A stretch of 23,105 nucleotides of DNA from Paramacrobiotus richtersi. Its lineage: Eukaryota; Tardigrada; Eutardigrada; Parachela; Macrobiotidae. Under the pieces are notes generated by a model. The model had not been told where the DNA came from, did no database searches, and saw only the letters and a program-made list of their open reading frames with translations. Positions 9,782 through 20,529 of the stretch are shown one piece after another. Position 1 is the stretch's first letter; every line of letters starts with the position of its first letter. Both the position numbers and the translations under genes were made by a program. The stretch is taken from contig JAQGAU010000865.1 in assembly GCA_034698045.1 (NCBI GenBank), forward strand, positions 1 through 23,105, written 5' to 3'.

Positions 9782-12700
9782 ATGCAGTTTTCTTCTTTTG
9801 CCAGATTTAAACACCGTACCTCAAAATTACCCGCCAATCGCACTCGTCCACGAACTCAAAATGGCGATTTTTTGGACGACCTGCTTAAATCGCACGACCC
9901 AAAAGAGCCAAAGAATTTGGATTTCCGCAAACGATCCCTTCAAGCTCCTTACGATAGTCTTCTTCTCCGCCACGATCTCCAACCACGACTACAAGAAGCC
10001 CGTGAGATCCTTGATAATTTCCGCCTACGGATACTTCAGTCCGCTACTGAAAGTCTTACGGAAACTGATACATGGAACGGGAAACTGCTAGCTGTCTACG
10101 ATGCCTTCGATCGACTGGAGACCGCCCGACGGTCCCTTGCTTCGCAAATGCTCGAAGAGATGAGTATGTTGCGGAAATCGAAGCAAAGGTTCCTTAATAC
10201 CAGAGCCGATCTGTTGAAGAACATGACCAGCAAGGTTCACGCTGCGTGTTTGTTATATGGAAAAGACTACGAGGAGCTCGGGAAACATCGACACTTTCTA
10301 GAGAAAGAAATTGCCAAGCTGGGTCCCAAGATTGAAACGGCGGAGCGGCTGAATAAGACGCTGTTGGGTCAGATAAGCTACGTACGGAACTACGGGTACG
10401 ATTCGCATGAGTCAGCGTAACTGAAGACTGTGTCCTTGAAGGGAAAACGGCATGTCTAATTTTTCAGCCCGTTGATTGCTGAAAAGCTGCAATCGGAAGA
10501 GGAGCAGCTCGAAGTGATGCGCCAGCAGAAAGCCGAGGTACCATAAGTAAGTGATTGGTTGAATTCTAAAGTAAAACTCGTTGAATCTGAGATGTGCCCA
10601 ATCCAGACACCAAACGCAAAACAACTCTGTCCGTGTATTTAGCTGGAAATCAAACTGGACTCCCTTGTTGGAAAGCTGGAGGATTCTCTAAAGGCGCAAG
10701 ATCGCGGCCGGGATAATCTGAGGAGAAAGCGGGCAGTTGCTTACGAAGAGGTCGTTGTTGGTAGGAGGATCACACTCGAGAACAGGTACACATGCAACTC
10801 ACTGCCATGACTGTTTATTAGTCTGTGACAGTGCTATAGCATTGTGGTAGCTGTAGTTCCATCGTATTTGTATAACGGAACATTGACTGATTAGACAACG
10901 ATCACTATTGCCATACGTAAAAGATGTTTCTTAGACAAACCGAAGAAAAGCGGCGCACGGAGACGTTTGATCAAGAGTCCAAATGCGATGCCCTTTCCGA
11001 CAAACTCCAGCAGCTCCAAACGAACGCCAGTAGCCTTCAAAACCTGGTGAACGAAATGCAGTCACTCATTAATGAGCAGAAATCTACAACGGACACCAAT
11101 CTGGCATTTCTTCGGGACGAACTTGTTCGATTCGAAGAAAAGCAAGAACGAGAAGATCAGGAAGCACTAGCCGCACTCCTGGCGAGCGGAGCTTCAGAAA
11201 CGTCCCTCCCCGCACGATTAGCCAAGAAATATCTAACCAAGGAACAACGTTTGGAGCGTTTAAGAAAGCGAAAGGTCAGGCGGGTGCGCAAGGAAAAGCA
11301 ACTGGAAGAAAAGCAGGAAAAGCAGATAAAGAAACTGGAGAAGAATACGACGAAGATGCGAGCGATTACGAAGGAGGCGAATGAGCGTATCGCTGATATG
11401 CAGCAAGAGAAACTGAGTCTGGATCCCTTGATTGATCGGTTGAGTGTGCTGGAGGAAACGTTTCAAAATGAGATTCTTGAGAAGCAGGACGTGAAGACAT
11501 CTTTACAGACGGAAATGCATAGGAAAACCGACGAGCTGCACGAGCAGCAGCAGAAACTGGAAGTGCTGCAAAGCGCGTTTAAGGTGGGCATCTAACTACG
11601 TAGAATTACATATATAACACAATTATATAATTGCATGTAAGCTATCTGATGTGTTCTAACAAGTTTTGATTACTTTACAAAATTGTTACAACAACAAGCT
11701 TTACCCTTTCAGGCAAAAGTTGACAACAAACGAAGGGAACTTGAAGTAGCGAAATCCAAAAGGATCCAGCAGGAAAAGCTTGTCAAAGAACTTATCAAAA
11801 AGGACCTTAAGCAGAGGAAACGGCTAACCATGCATTTAAACAAAGTAAGAGAGAATATTTTTTTACGATCCAGTAAAAGCACAAATTAGTCTCGTTCCAG
11901 GCTAAATCGGACCTGGAAATCGCAGCGCACAAGACCCAAGCAGTTAAAATCCAGCATCAGCAACTCCTCGAAAAGAACGCTGACACGCAAGCCGAACTGG
12001 ACGAAATCAACTTAGCAATTAAAGTCGCTTACAGTCTCATTCCGGGGGATGACGCCAGACGCCGCTCAATGGAAGAAGAACTTGAAAACAAAAGGTCAAC
12101 CTATTCCACTTCACTTCACCGGCGTTACGAACTAATCCAAGACAAAGCTGACCTATGCGCCCAGTTCATGCGGGAGACAATCTATATGAAGCGAGACTAC
12201 CGCAACAAAGTGGCCGAGCTGAGAAAGTGGGTGTGTGTCGACATCCAGAACGAGAAGATGGCGTTTTACAAGGCGTTCAGTGAGTATCGGTTGTTGATGT
12301 GGCACTACCGGAGGTTTATGGTCGTGCGGGATTACCTCGTCCGGTACGCGAACGAAGCAAGGGCAGTCGAGCACGAGAGGGTGAAGGAGTTCTGGCATGA
12401 AGCGCGTGAGGAGAGAAAGGGTTTAACAGAAGTATTAAAGGACAATTTCCGAGCGACAAGAAAGTTTTACCATCTGAATGTTGCATATCATATCCTACAT
12501 ATCGAGAACATTCGGGTGTACTTTCGGAATTATGCTGCCGATGATAATTACCGGAGTGCGGTCGAGGTAAACTTTCTTTTTTGCAGCTTAAGAATTTAAC
12601 TTCGAAATTCTTCTTTTGTTGCAGATTGCCGCGGCCGATAAGTTATACAACGTGAATGTTAACGAAGAACTGTCACAACGAAGGAAGTACTGGACATGGG

Positions 12701-12939
12701 TGTTATCCAGTTATTACAAGCATTTCTCACAACATCTGCAGACGATCATTGACACCCAAGAACACGCACTACAAACATCTGATATAATATGGGAGAAAGT
12801 CAACAAAGATATTGTTCAGCGGCAAAACATCACCGTTGATGAAGATGTTGAAAAGCTTTTCAACAAGGATTTCCGGAGTGGGTGGAGCTGGATTGTTTCC
12901 CCACCCGAAAGTAGTGATGGATGCCGTTGGGCAGACTGA
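9782..12939 (+). CDS. large coiled-coil protein, seven exons, 869 aa
   Basis: Exons: 9782-10416, 10468-10537, 10643-10785, 10935-11583, 11713-11844, 11901-12566 and 12625-12939. Introns are 51, 105, 149, 129, 56 and 58 nt, all GT-AG and phase-consistent, giving 870 codons with TGA. The ATG at 9782 is the first in frame; frame opening upstream of it has no ATG. The protein is highly charged and helical. It has coiled-coil blocks at about residues 60-210 and 220-560, a very basic Lys/Arg segment near residues 385-430, then a C-terminal region rich in Trp and Tyr with few heptads (about 610-850). There are no membrane segments, signal peptide or catalytic motif. Size and style resemble ciliary, sperm or cytoskeletal CCDC proteins, but I cannot name the family. 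An alternative exon-1 donor 21 nt earlier (intron from 10396) keeps the frame. Confidence 0.82.
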
Positions 12940-13456
12940 TCGGTTCCTGGTTTTTGTTGTAAAAAATGCATTTCCGGGAGTAGGTTACGATGATCGCGAT
13001 TTCTACTGCCGCTTATGTATCAACGGGAAAAACGATGACTTAGAAATGCAAGGCTTATGAATAGTCCAGGATTCCAGATTTAAGACATACTTGTACAACT
13101 GCAATAGTGATTCGTGTCGCTACAACTGCTTTGCGCATTCGGAATTTTTTGTTGTAACAAGACGAACGTATACAACATTGACCTTCTCCCCACAGAAAGA
13201 AACAAGCGCGCACAGCAAAGACAATCGCGATTATACAAAACACATCTATGCTTTCGCTTAGAGTATGAATGCGCTTCGTTTCGAAAACGATATCAGGATG
13301 ACTTATCAGAAGTGAACAACGTAAAATCTGGTATAACGTAAGACGTCAGCATACTACATGGTCTGATGCGATATTCTAGCACATCACAAAGCGAGCAATG
13401 AGCCGGGTTGTATCACAGTCTTAGTTGACACTTACTGCACGCCAGTGCTTGTCGGA
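12940..13456. other. convergent intergenic region
   Basis: The coiled-coil gene (plus) and the F-box gene (minus) end facing each other here, so both 3' ends should lie within about 515 bp. No clear AATAAA was found on either strand at the expected distance. Open frames in this stretch look like chance. Confidence 0.4.
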
Positions 13457-15113
13457 TCAATCTTTTTCAATTCCATCAAGACCGTGACGCTTTTCGAGAT
13501 AACAGCACAGCTTGAAAAGTGCGAGTCTTGTGAGCCTCATGGGATCCAGATCGAACAAGTCTTTTGTCAGCCAACGCTTTTCGCGATAAACAGCTACGCT
13601 GCGTGGATCGGAGCTTTGCCAATCGTCCAGAATCTGCAAATGAAAAACCATCTCAAAGTGTTTTATTATTTATTTCGTTGAACCTGACAAGAAAACGGAA
13701 CCTACATCGAGAACGCTCTCCGCGCAGCGACATTTTTCGTTGTGGTTGGAGTAATGTCTGTGTACCCGAGCAGCCCAAGTGACAACATCACACTCGTCTA
13801 CCAAATCCCAGAATTTAACAGCCAAATCTTCAGAGTCCAGGTTGATTTGTCCGTGTCGTATGAATGGATTGGCAATCATATCACATGCTCCGGGCCTATT
13901 AAAACGATAGATGCAGGAAGAGCGGCCGCGGAAGACAACTCGGCGGAATACTGCGGCAAGGATAACCTGTATCTCATTGACATCCCGTTCAAGCCGGCAT
14001 GGATGGGTGCACTGCCATCCGGGATAATGCTTCAATTCCCCACAAAGCACCAGAGTATCTAAACGAGAGTATCCGTATTCCGCGATCATACGTGCCATGA
14101 ATCTCGAAAGGTGCACAACCAAACCGTCATCCAGTGTTCCTCCGAACAGGACCAATTTGGTCTTCGAGCTCCACATGTTGTACACTGTCAAAAACACACA
14201 GGCTTCATCCATACCGCCCTGCAGATAAATCACCTGATTTCCCGATCTGACGATGATGATCCTCCATAACATACACACTTGAGACAATTTTTGCAGGTCC
14301 GTTGGCTTCACGCAACAGAAGATTTCTCCTAAAATGTGGCCTGGAACTAGCGTGTTAATGTTAACAATGCCCTCGTAGGGGAATTGGTGGTGTGCGATAA
14401 CAGGGTGCACTTTGTCAATGTTGACCAACAAGAAGTAGAGCGTTCTTTCATCGGAGGGACAACGAACCTGCTCCCTTCGCAGCATTGCGACCACTGTACT
14501 GCCATCTGGAACATTAATTCGGACCCACAAAGGGCCTATCCTGTCACCGTCTTTGTGAGCGAACAGTGGAACACCCGGAAACCACTTCCACGGTTCCCTG
14601 CGGTTTAGACGCACTAGTGCTTCCACTGGACTGCTAATCTTTGGTATCTCGTGTCGTTCCCACCAACGGTCCCAAAATACCGCACCTGGCTGCATTAGCC
14701 TCACTTCTTCAGTACTGTATTTAAACAGAACGAGTAGTCCACTGCTGACCCTGCCGATCAGCGTTGCAAACTGTAGCAATCCATCACTACCTCGCACAGA
14801 GACCGCATCCCTTGCATACGGGTTTCCAGGAAAGTTCACCCGGTATAACTTTTCGGCTGATGCAGCGGGCAGAAGATCGTTTAGCAAACCAATCCGAGTG
14901 CTAGCCGACGCTTGTGCTTTTGCCTCCTAAAAACACAAAGATTATCACAGAATTCACACTTACAATGTTACTTCTCGTACTGCAGATTAGTTGTAAATTA
15001 CAGCTAAGCTGCAGTACGAGCCTGTAATGGTGACGTAATGCAATACAAATCCTGGAATCTCTAACCTTTGCTTCGCTCTGTTCGAACAGCAGCATCCCAG
15101 CTCCCGTCTGCAT
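13457..15113 (-). CDS. F-box protein, paralogue of the gene at 6898-8609
   Basis: Exons: 15113-15066, 14926-13706 and 13633-13457, with introns of 139 nt (GTTAGA...TTTTAG) and 72 nt (GTAGGT...TTGCAG), both phase 0. The product is 481 aa. The large exon has no in-frame ATG at its 5' end, so an upstream exon is needed. The ATG at 15113 joins in frame. A rival first exon is ATG 15232 with donor GTATGC, also phase 0. The N-terminal domain (about residues 45-175) contains EPWKWFPG, matching PWQWYSG in the other gene. The F-box is at about residues 206-242 (NINTLVPGHILGEIF). The last intron sits at the same phase and place as in the paralogue, and the last exons align. The likely role is a Skp1-binding SCF adaptor with an unknown substrate. 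Two truncated copies follow upstream. Confidence 0.8.
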
Positions 15114-16014
15114 ACTGTTCGTTCGAAGCCGATAGCAGTCGAATTATCGCTCTTGCAAGGAACTGGAGCAAGAGAGGCACAACGCCGTTTGCGCACTTCC
15201 AGGCTGCCGTCACTGCGAATTCTTTTCAACATTCTTTGTTCTCAGCTTGGAATCAACGCGTGGCGACCCGTGATCTCGTACAGATCGTCAGTCTTGCGCA
15301 GTCAGTGTACATAAACGATCACGTAACTGGTTTCAGAAGTCTGCATATGTTGCCTAATAAAAGAACTACGAGTACGGAAACACGAAAACTTTACAGCAAT
15401 ACGGAAAGCAGATCGACAGGAATTCAAGTATGCTTGAAGCAAGCAACGAGACAGTGACAAGTAATTTTTTTCACTGGCTAGCAAAAGCAAAAACTGAACC
15501 CAGCTTTTCTAATAAAAACGCGCACGAGCAAGGTAGGCGGTCCTTCCACTGCAGCATACCAAGAACCGGCCGGCGGGATTGGTCAGTGTACACTTTACCT
15601 CACTTGTCAGCTATCAGACAAATTTCTATCCACAGTACTGTTGTCCGTGGCGGTAGCAGTGCTATGATGTGGCCAATGAGCACTTACAATGCTAATGCCC
15701 AAACCTAGGAATTTATCTGTTGTTGGTAGAGTCAAGATTGCGGAAGTGCTGCCTGTCTCTCAGCGAATCAAATTCTTTTCTTAATGAACGAAGTTCAAAG
15801 TTCTTTTAATTAATCGGAAAAATGCAGTGTAGACAGTGCCCTAATTTTTGAACGGGAGTGTAATGCAGCTAACTCTCGTTTTGATGGGTGTTCGTATCTT
15901 TACAACTTGTCCAATGGAACGAACATTCGGTATACAATAGTGACAGAAACATAGATTTTTGTCCCAAAATCTGAGTAATACTTTAGACCTTCCGAACTAT
16001 AGACAAGCACATAT
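15114..16014. other. intergenic region upstream of the F-box gene
   Basis: It holds the promoter side of the minus-strand F-box gene and possibly its true first exon (ATG 15232, beginning MLKRIRSDGSLEVRKRR). Beyond about 15240 the open frames are short and lack recognisable domains. No repeat or RNA gene was seen before the MITE-like element at 16015. Confidence 0.35.
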
Positions 16015-16270
16015 GTAACCGGGAATAATGTTCCCCTGCGGTTCCCCGGAGCAGGAATAAATTCTCTATCAGGAAATTATTTCCCTGAAAAAAATGCTCT
16101 ATCCAGAACGCAATCTCACGTTATTCTGAGCTGATTTCTTCAAATTTTATCTTCTGGCAAAAATGTCAGCGCGAAATCGAGAGAAATTCCAAAAAAACGG
16201 CATACGAACACTATTCCGGAAGGGGAACATTACTGCCGGGTGACGGGGAGGGCACATTAATGGCGGTTAC
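16015..16270. mobile_element. MITE-like element with imperfect terminal inverted repeats
   Basis: The left end begins GTAACCGGGAATAATGTTCC. The right end, read as reverse complement, begins GTAACCGCCATTAATGTGCC, and the similarity continues for about 45 bp with small gaps. A second, inner inverted copy of the AATAATGTTCCCC block occurs near 16222-16234. The element is 256 bp, has no coding capacity, and is bordered by CATAT at 16010-16014 and 16272-16276 (one extra G on the right), a possible target-site duplication. It is probably a non-autonomous DNA transposon, and the superfamily cannot be told. Confidence 0.6.
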
Positions 16271-16274
16271 GCAT

Positions 16275-16330
16275 ATTCTGCTTGTTGTTTTATTTTGTTG
16301 TTGTATTATTGTATTATTATTGTTATTCCG
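16275..16330. repeat. TTG/TTA-rich simple sequence
   Basis: A run of imperfect TTG, TTAT and ATT units (for example TTGTTGTATTATTGTATTA) directly follows the MITE-like element. It is ordinary low-complexity DNA. Confidence 0.5.
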
Positions 16331-16554
16331 TGCAGAACGCATCTGTGATTTTGATTGTGGATGTGCTACTTGTCTAAAGCAATATCATTACGACGGTATC
16401 AAGAGTAACCAACGTAAAATCTAAAAAAACCTACCAATGTACCAGTACGAGATTGATGCAACATCTGACAATTGTTAGCAACACTACCGAACGAAATAAA
16501 AACAAAACAGCCCAGTCGCAGCATCCTTGGAGTGAACGGCTGTTCACGCTGATG

Positions 16555-17100
16555 CTAGTCGGAGTCGGCTTCCTCAGTGGAGTCAGTTCCATCACGAACG
16601 GGGGAGTGTTCCAAATAATCCCACACCTTGAAAAGAGCGAGTCTTGTGAGCTTCATGGGATCCAGAAGGAACAAGTCTCCCGCCAACCACCGCTTTCCGC
16701 GGTAAACAGCTTCACCTCGCGGATCAGTGCTTTGCCAATCGTTCAGAATCTGCAGGGAAGTTTAACCACGGTATGTAACGTATGTTACTGTTATATACGC
16801 AGAGCTTAACCAGAGAAATGAACCTACGGTGAGAACGCTCTCCGTACAGCCGCATCTTTGATCGTTATGCAAGTAATGTCCACGGACCCGAGACGCCCAG
16901 CTGATGACTTCGTTTCTGTCGACAAGATCCTAACATTGACCAGCAAAATCTTCGCAGTCCAGGTTGATTTGTCCCTGACGAATGGTACATTCTCCGGTCC
17001 AGTGCTCCGGTGACTGGATCCATATGAACGGAATATGCAGGACGGGTGCTGCGGATGATCACTGACGGAATACCGCGGATAGGGTTCCTTGCAGGTCACA
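16555..17100 (-). pseudogene. 5'-truncated F-box paralogue (copy B)
   Basis: This copy matches the 3' part of the F-box gene at 15113-13457. The last exon is fully open: from 16749 after the acceptor CCTGCAG to TAG at 16557-16555 (64 aa, starting ILNDWQSTDPRGEAVYRGKR). The GTAGGT donor at 16827 and the 78-nt intron are conserved. The preceding exon fragment aligns with the intact gene (for example QGQINLDCEDFAG and TESVLT). It carries TAG at 16932-16930 where the intact gene has Trp, TGA at 17061-17059 and an indel between them. Homology fades beyond about 17100. The F-box and N-terminal domain are missing, so it is a dead fragment unless the last exon is spliced to something else. Confidence 0.78.
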
Positions 17101-17189
17101 TCAGGACTGAGTACATTATACAATATTTATCAATACCCCGGAGCGAGTATACTACCCAAGCCTAAGCGCAGCATAGCCGTAGGGAAAAC

Positions 17190-17940
17190 TTATGCACGCC
17201 GATGCTTAATGCCATCATGAATGTGATATTCCTCCAAATAATACCACAGCCGGAAAAGAGCGAGTCTTGTGAGCTTCAGGGGATGCAAAAGGACTAAGTC
17301 TTGCGCCCGCCAACACTTTTCCTGATATACCGCTGCACTGCGTGGAGCAGTGTGTTGCCAAGCGTTCAGAATCTGCAGATAGAAATTAACCTCAATGTAC
17401 TACTGTTCAATACGTACGTCAAAACGGAGAGAACTAAACCTACGCCAAGAACGTTCTCCGCACATTAGCATTTTTTATGGTGACGCAGAAAATGCTCACG
17501 AACCCGAGCAGCCCAGGCGAAACCATCGTTCTCGTCGACCAAACTCCAAAACTGAGAACCTAAATCTTCGCGCAGATCGATTCGTCCCTGTTGTATGCAT
17601 GCTTCCTGTCGCAATTCACATGCTCCGGTGGTTATATCCATACAGCTGGTTAGTGTAATGCGGCGGAGACGGATCACCACATAATGGAATACTGCAGCGA
17701 GGGTTGTTTGTATCTTCTTGATGTTGGTAAAACCCCACCCAGGGTAATACTTCAGGTCCCCATGCAGCACGAGAGTATCTATCCGTTGGTATCCATATTC
17801 AGCTATAATAGACGCCATGAAACGTGCAAGCTGCAGGACCGACTTGTGACCTAATGTTCCTTCTTTGATTACGACTACTTTAGTCTGTGAATTCCACATA
17901 TTGTACACTGGCAATAACAGTTCGTCTCGGGGTAAACTCT
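17190..17940 (-). pseudogene. 5'-truncated F-box paralogue (copy C)
   Basis: This is a second tandem remnant of the same family. The large-exon fragment is open from about 17940 to TAA at 17467-17465 (about 155 codons). It aligns with the intact gene from DEACVFLTVYNMW onwards (here LPVYNMWNSQTKV), including YYPGW and WAARV. The TAA replaces an Arg codon eight codons before the conserved GTAGGT donor at 17443. The 71-nt intron and an open last exon follow, 17372 to TAA 17192-17190 (60 aa, ILNAWQHTAPRSAAVYQEKC). Similarity stops near 17940, next to a GGGGGGAAAC and poly-A tract that may mark the break. It lacks the N-terminal domain and the F-box. Confidence 0.78.
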
Positions 17941-19565
17941 GGGTTGTGGATCACTGGTTAGGGGGGAAACAAAAAAAAAACAAAGTTGGAGATCGGGAAT
18001 GTCGATTTCGATATTGCGGCCTTCAGGCTTTAGGCGCTGGCTGGGCGTTTCCCGGCACTAGGTCGGAAAGCCAAGAAGATTGTTACAGGAGTGCGGCTCA
18101 CAGATAACGTTTTCGATCGTGGCGGTTTTCGGTTTTCGGCCTGAGACCGGAAAATCGGAAAGCCGGTTTTTGTTGTAATATGCGTTGTACCAAAACAAGT
18201 AAGTATGAACAAGTTTTAATTCTTATAATATATGTACAAGTGTCAGGCACTGTCAGCGTTAAGCACAACAAGAAATTAAATTCCAGTACAGTTTATTTGG
18301 CTATTAATATCGTCTACAACTGCATGAAAGTCTGAGTTTTTTTGGCAGATAAATCATAGCTCAGTAGTTATATATAATACTGTGTGACTAAACTTGTAAC
18401 TTAATTTCAGCTGCGCATTTCTGGTTCCCATAAAAGGTTTTATTTTTACACTAACATTCGCGTTGGTTAATGGTTACTTTTTTAGTTTCTTATACCAGGT
18501 GAGCATATTCTAAAATATTGCAGTTCGCAGATTGATCGTAACAATCCTTGATCGTTCCGCTGCCATTTGCCAGCAATAATGTTACCACTGGTAATACTAA
18601 TGGGCTCATTACGAATTAATAAGCAAGTAAATAAGTATATAACAATTATATAATAAATATATGATGATAATTATATTTCTAGCTTTGCTGAAATCCATTT
18701 TAGAAATTGATGAAATCTTTTTTTTCATTTTCTGCTGTATAGGTATGTTAACATTTATGTCTGTTGACAAAATTGATAAACTGCAAGTGTTTACAAGTGA
18801 AAGTGCTTGTTAAGTTCAGCTACTCGCTGTTGCCATGACGGTTTCTCTTTCACGAAAGGACTTACTTATTTTATTTATCACGACATATCTATGCTAGCTA
18901 TGGCCAGAATACCATCGGTTGTTGTCTCATGGTTTCTTGAGATCCATATTCATGAGGATCGAGTTTGAAAATAATTCTGCTTTAAAATGATTTTTAGATT
19001 TGATCCGTGGTTGGGAACGTTTGGTTAAACATCCCAATCCGGTTGGAGGAATTATTTATTTATTTGACCAATTATTGCTGCGTATTCTTCGCTGTTTATT
19101 TTTTCAGGACCCCTTGAGCTGCTACTTTTATTGAACACTTCTTTACTAAATGCCCTCCTCGCCAGTTTTATGGGCAGGTGCCTGGTACGTTTTGCTTTTA
19201 GTTTTGCTTTGTTGTGCTTCAGAGCATCCCCAGCGCAGATATTTTTAAAAATATGACAGTAACTGTTGTTATAAATATGCTGATGACACAGCAGTCTTTT
19301 GTTTTGGGGCAAGTTCGAATGGCGCTTTGTTATTCATATTTTGGAATCGTGAACAGTGATTAACATAGCGGTCTGTGTATGGCCCATCAGAGTGATAAGG
19401 CACAGAAACTAATTTCGCGGACGGGTATGTTAATCAATTTAAATTTAATCATTGTAAATGTTAACAATTTCAAAAATTAATAACAAACCGGCACTATAAT
19501 GTTTACAGTAAGACACATGTCAGGCCTGCTCTCATGTTTTTGGCAGCATCTGCGTTTGCGTATTC
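17941..19565. other. AT-rich intergenic region, no gene seen
   Basis: The first 250 bases hold a GC-richer patch (18005-18175) with partly self-complementary CGGTTTTCGG and CCGGAAAATCGG strings. The remainder is AT-rich with T-runs and TATA-like strings. One minus-strand frame (19312-19052) is Lys/Arg-rich but needs a TTG start and shows no domain. Nothing else can be supported. Confidence 0.4.
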
Positions 19566-20245
19566 TCCTTGTCAGACCTTCGATACTGAAACAAAATATC
19601 CCGCTTTCAGAATTTTTCTTGTTTCGTTTCGCATCAGCTAAACTGTTCGCTAGAAATTAGAATCGCTGTTGTAATATTGCTGTTAACCTGTTGTTTCGTT
19701 TTCTTCTGGTCAAAGAATCGTAACCAAATCAAAATATCCTGTTTTTATTATTGTTATCGTTTAATTTTCATTTATGAAACGTAGGGTACTGAAGCAACGT
19801 ATTCCGTTTTTTATACGACTGTTGTTTCATTCTTCTTCATGTAAAATGTTCGGCACTGAAGCAAAATTTCCGTTTCTAATATTGTTGTTGTTTCGCTCTG
19901 CGCTACCTCACACGCTCGGTACTGGTTGTGTAACAGATCTAGAATGATGCCCCATTTCTAATATTCCGCTTTCTAATTTTCTTACCATTTTCTAATATTC
20001 GAAGATTCCGCTTCGGGTCGCTCGTTCGATACTGAGCAATGATCCGGCTTTTATTATTAATTTTGTTTCCTTCTGCTTCAAATTAGACGTTCAATACTGA
20101 AGTAAAAAGTTTAGTTTCTTATACTACTGCTGTTTCAGTCTGCTTCAGATATCGTATCGTATCGTATTTAAGCATAAAATTATGTTTTAAATGCTGTTGT
20201 TGTTCTAGCTACAATAAATAATGAATACCATACGCGATTGAGTAC
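19566..20245. repeat. diverged tandem repeat, unit about 66 bp, about ten units
   Basis: A phrase like TTCGATACTGAAGCAAAAT recurs with starts near 19582, 19647, 19720, 19785, 19852, 19919, 20028, 20093, 20160 and 20240. The spacing is mostly 65-73 bp, with 80- and 109-bp exceptions. Each unit continues with a TTCCG/TCCGC block, a T-rich TTATTATTGTTGTTTC block, and TCTGCTTCA. Units are only moderately similar, so the array is old. It has no coding potential and looks like a minisatellite or small satellite. Confidence 0.7.
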
Positions 20246-20529
20246 TGTCTCCTCCAGTTATGTTTTATGTTTAATTATATCATTGCAACTATTGCGAAAT
20301 ACCAGGGGTCCAGGCCCCCCAAAAACTGGCACTGTATCCGAGCAACATTGGGTTAAAAAAGGGATCCACAACCCAGCCTCTACCAGATTGTCTTCATTCT
20401 TGAGCCTGAATTCAATTTTGAGCTCATGGTTTATTGCAATGATCATGATACGTCCGTTCGTATATGTGGTGGGGATAATTTTTCCTGTCTCTTTGGCTGC
20501 CGGCAATTGTGAGCATTTGCAGACGTAGA
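20246..20529. other. spacer, no gene supported
   Basis: Two overlapping frames are open on opposite strands (20238-20528 plus, 20506-20258 minus). Neither has a recognisable domain. The plus one has two hydrophobic stretches but no support. The stretch is more GC-balanced than its surroundings and may belong to the broken gene that follows. Confidence 0.25.

Noticed and set aside
18005..18175. GC-rich patch with CGGTTTTCGG and CCGGAAAATCGG
   Set aside because: The complementarity is imperfect and short, with no clear ends or duplicated flanks. It is not enough for an element call.
19052..19312. Lys/Arg-rich minus-strand frame
   Set aside because: It needs a TTG start, lies in AT-rich DNA, and has no recognisable domain or splice context.
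20258..20528. Overlapping open frames on both strands
   Set aside because: They overlap on opposite strands, with no paralogue, domain or splice signals to favour either.
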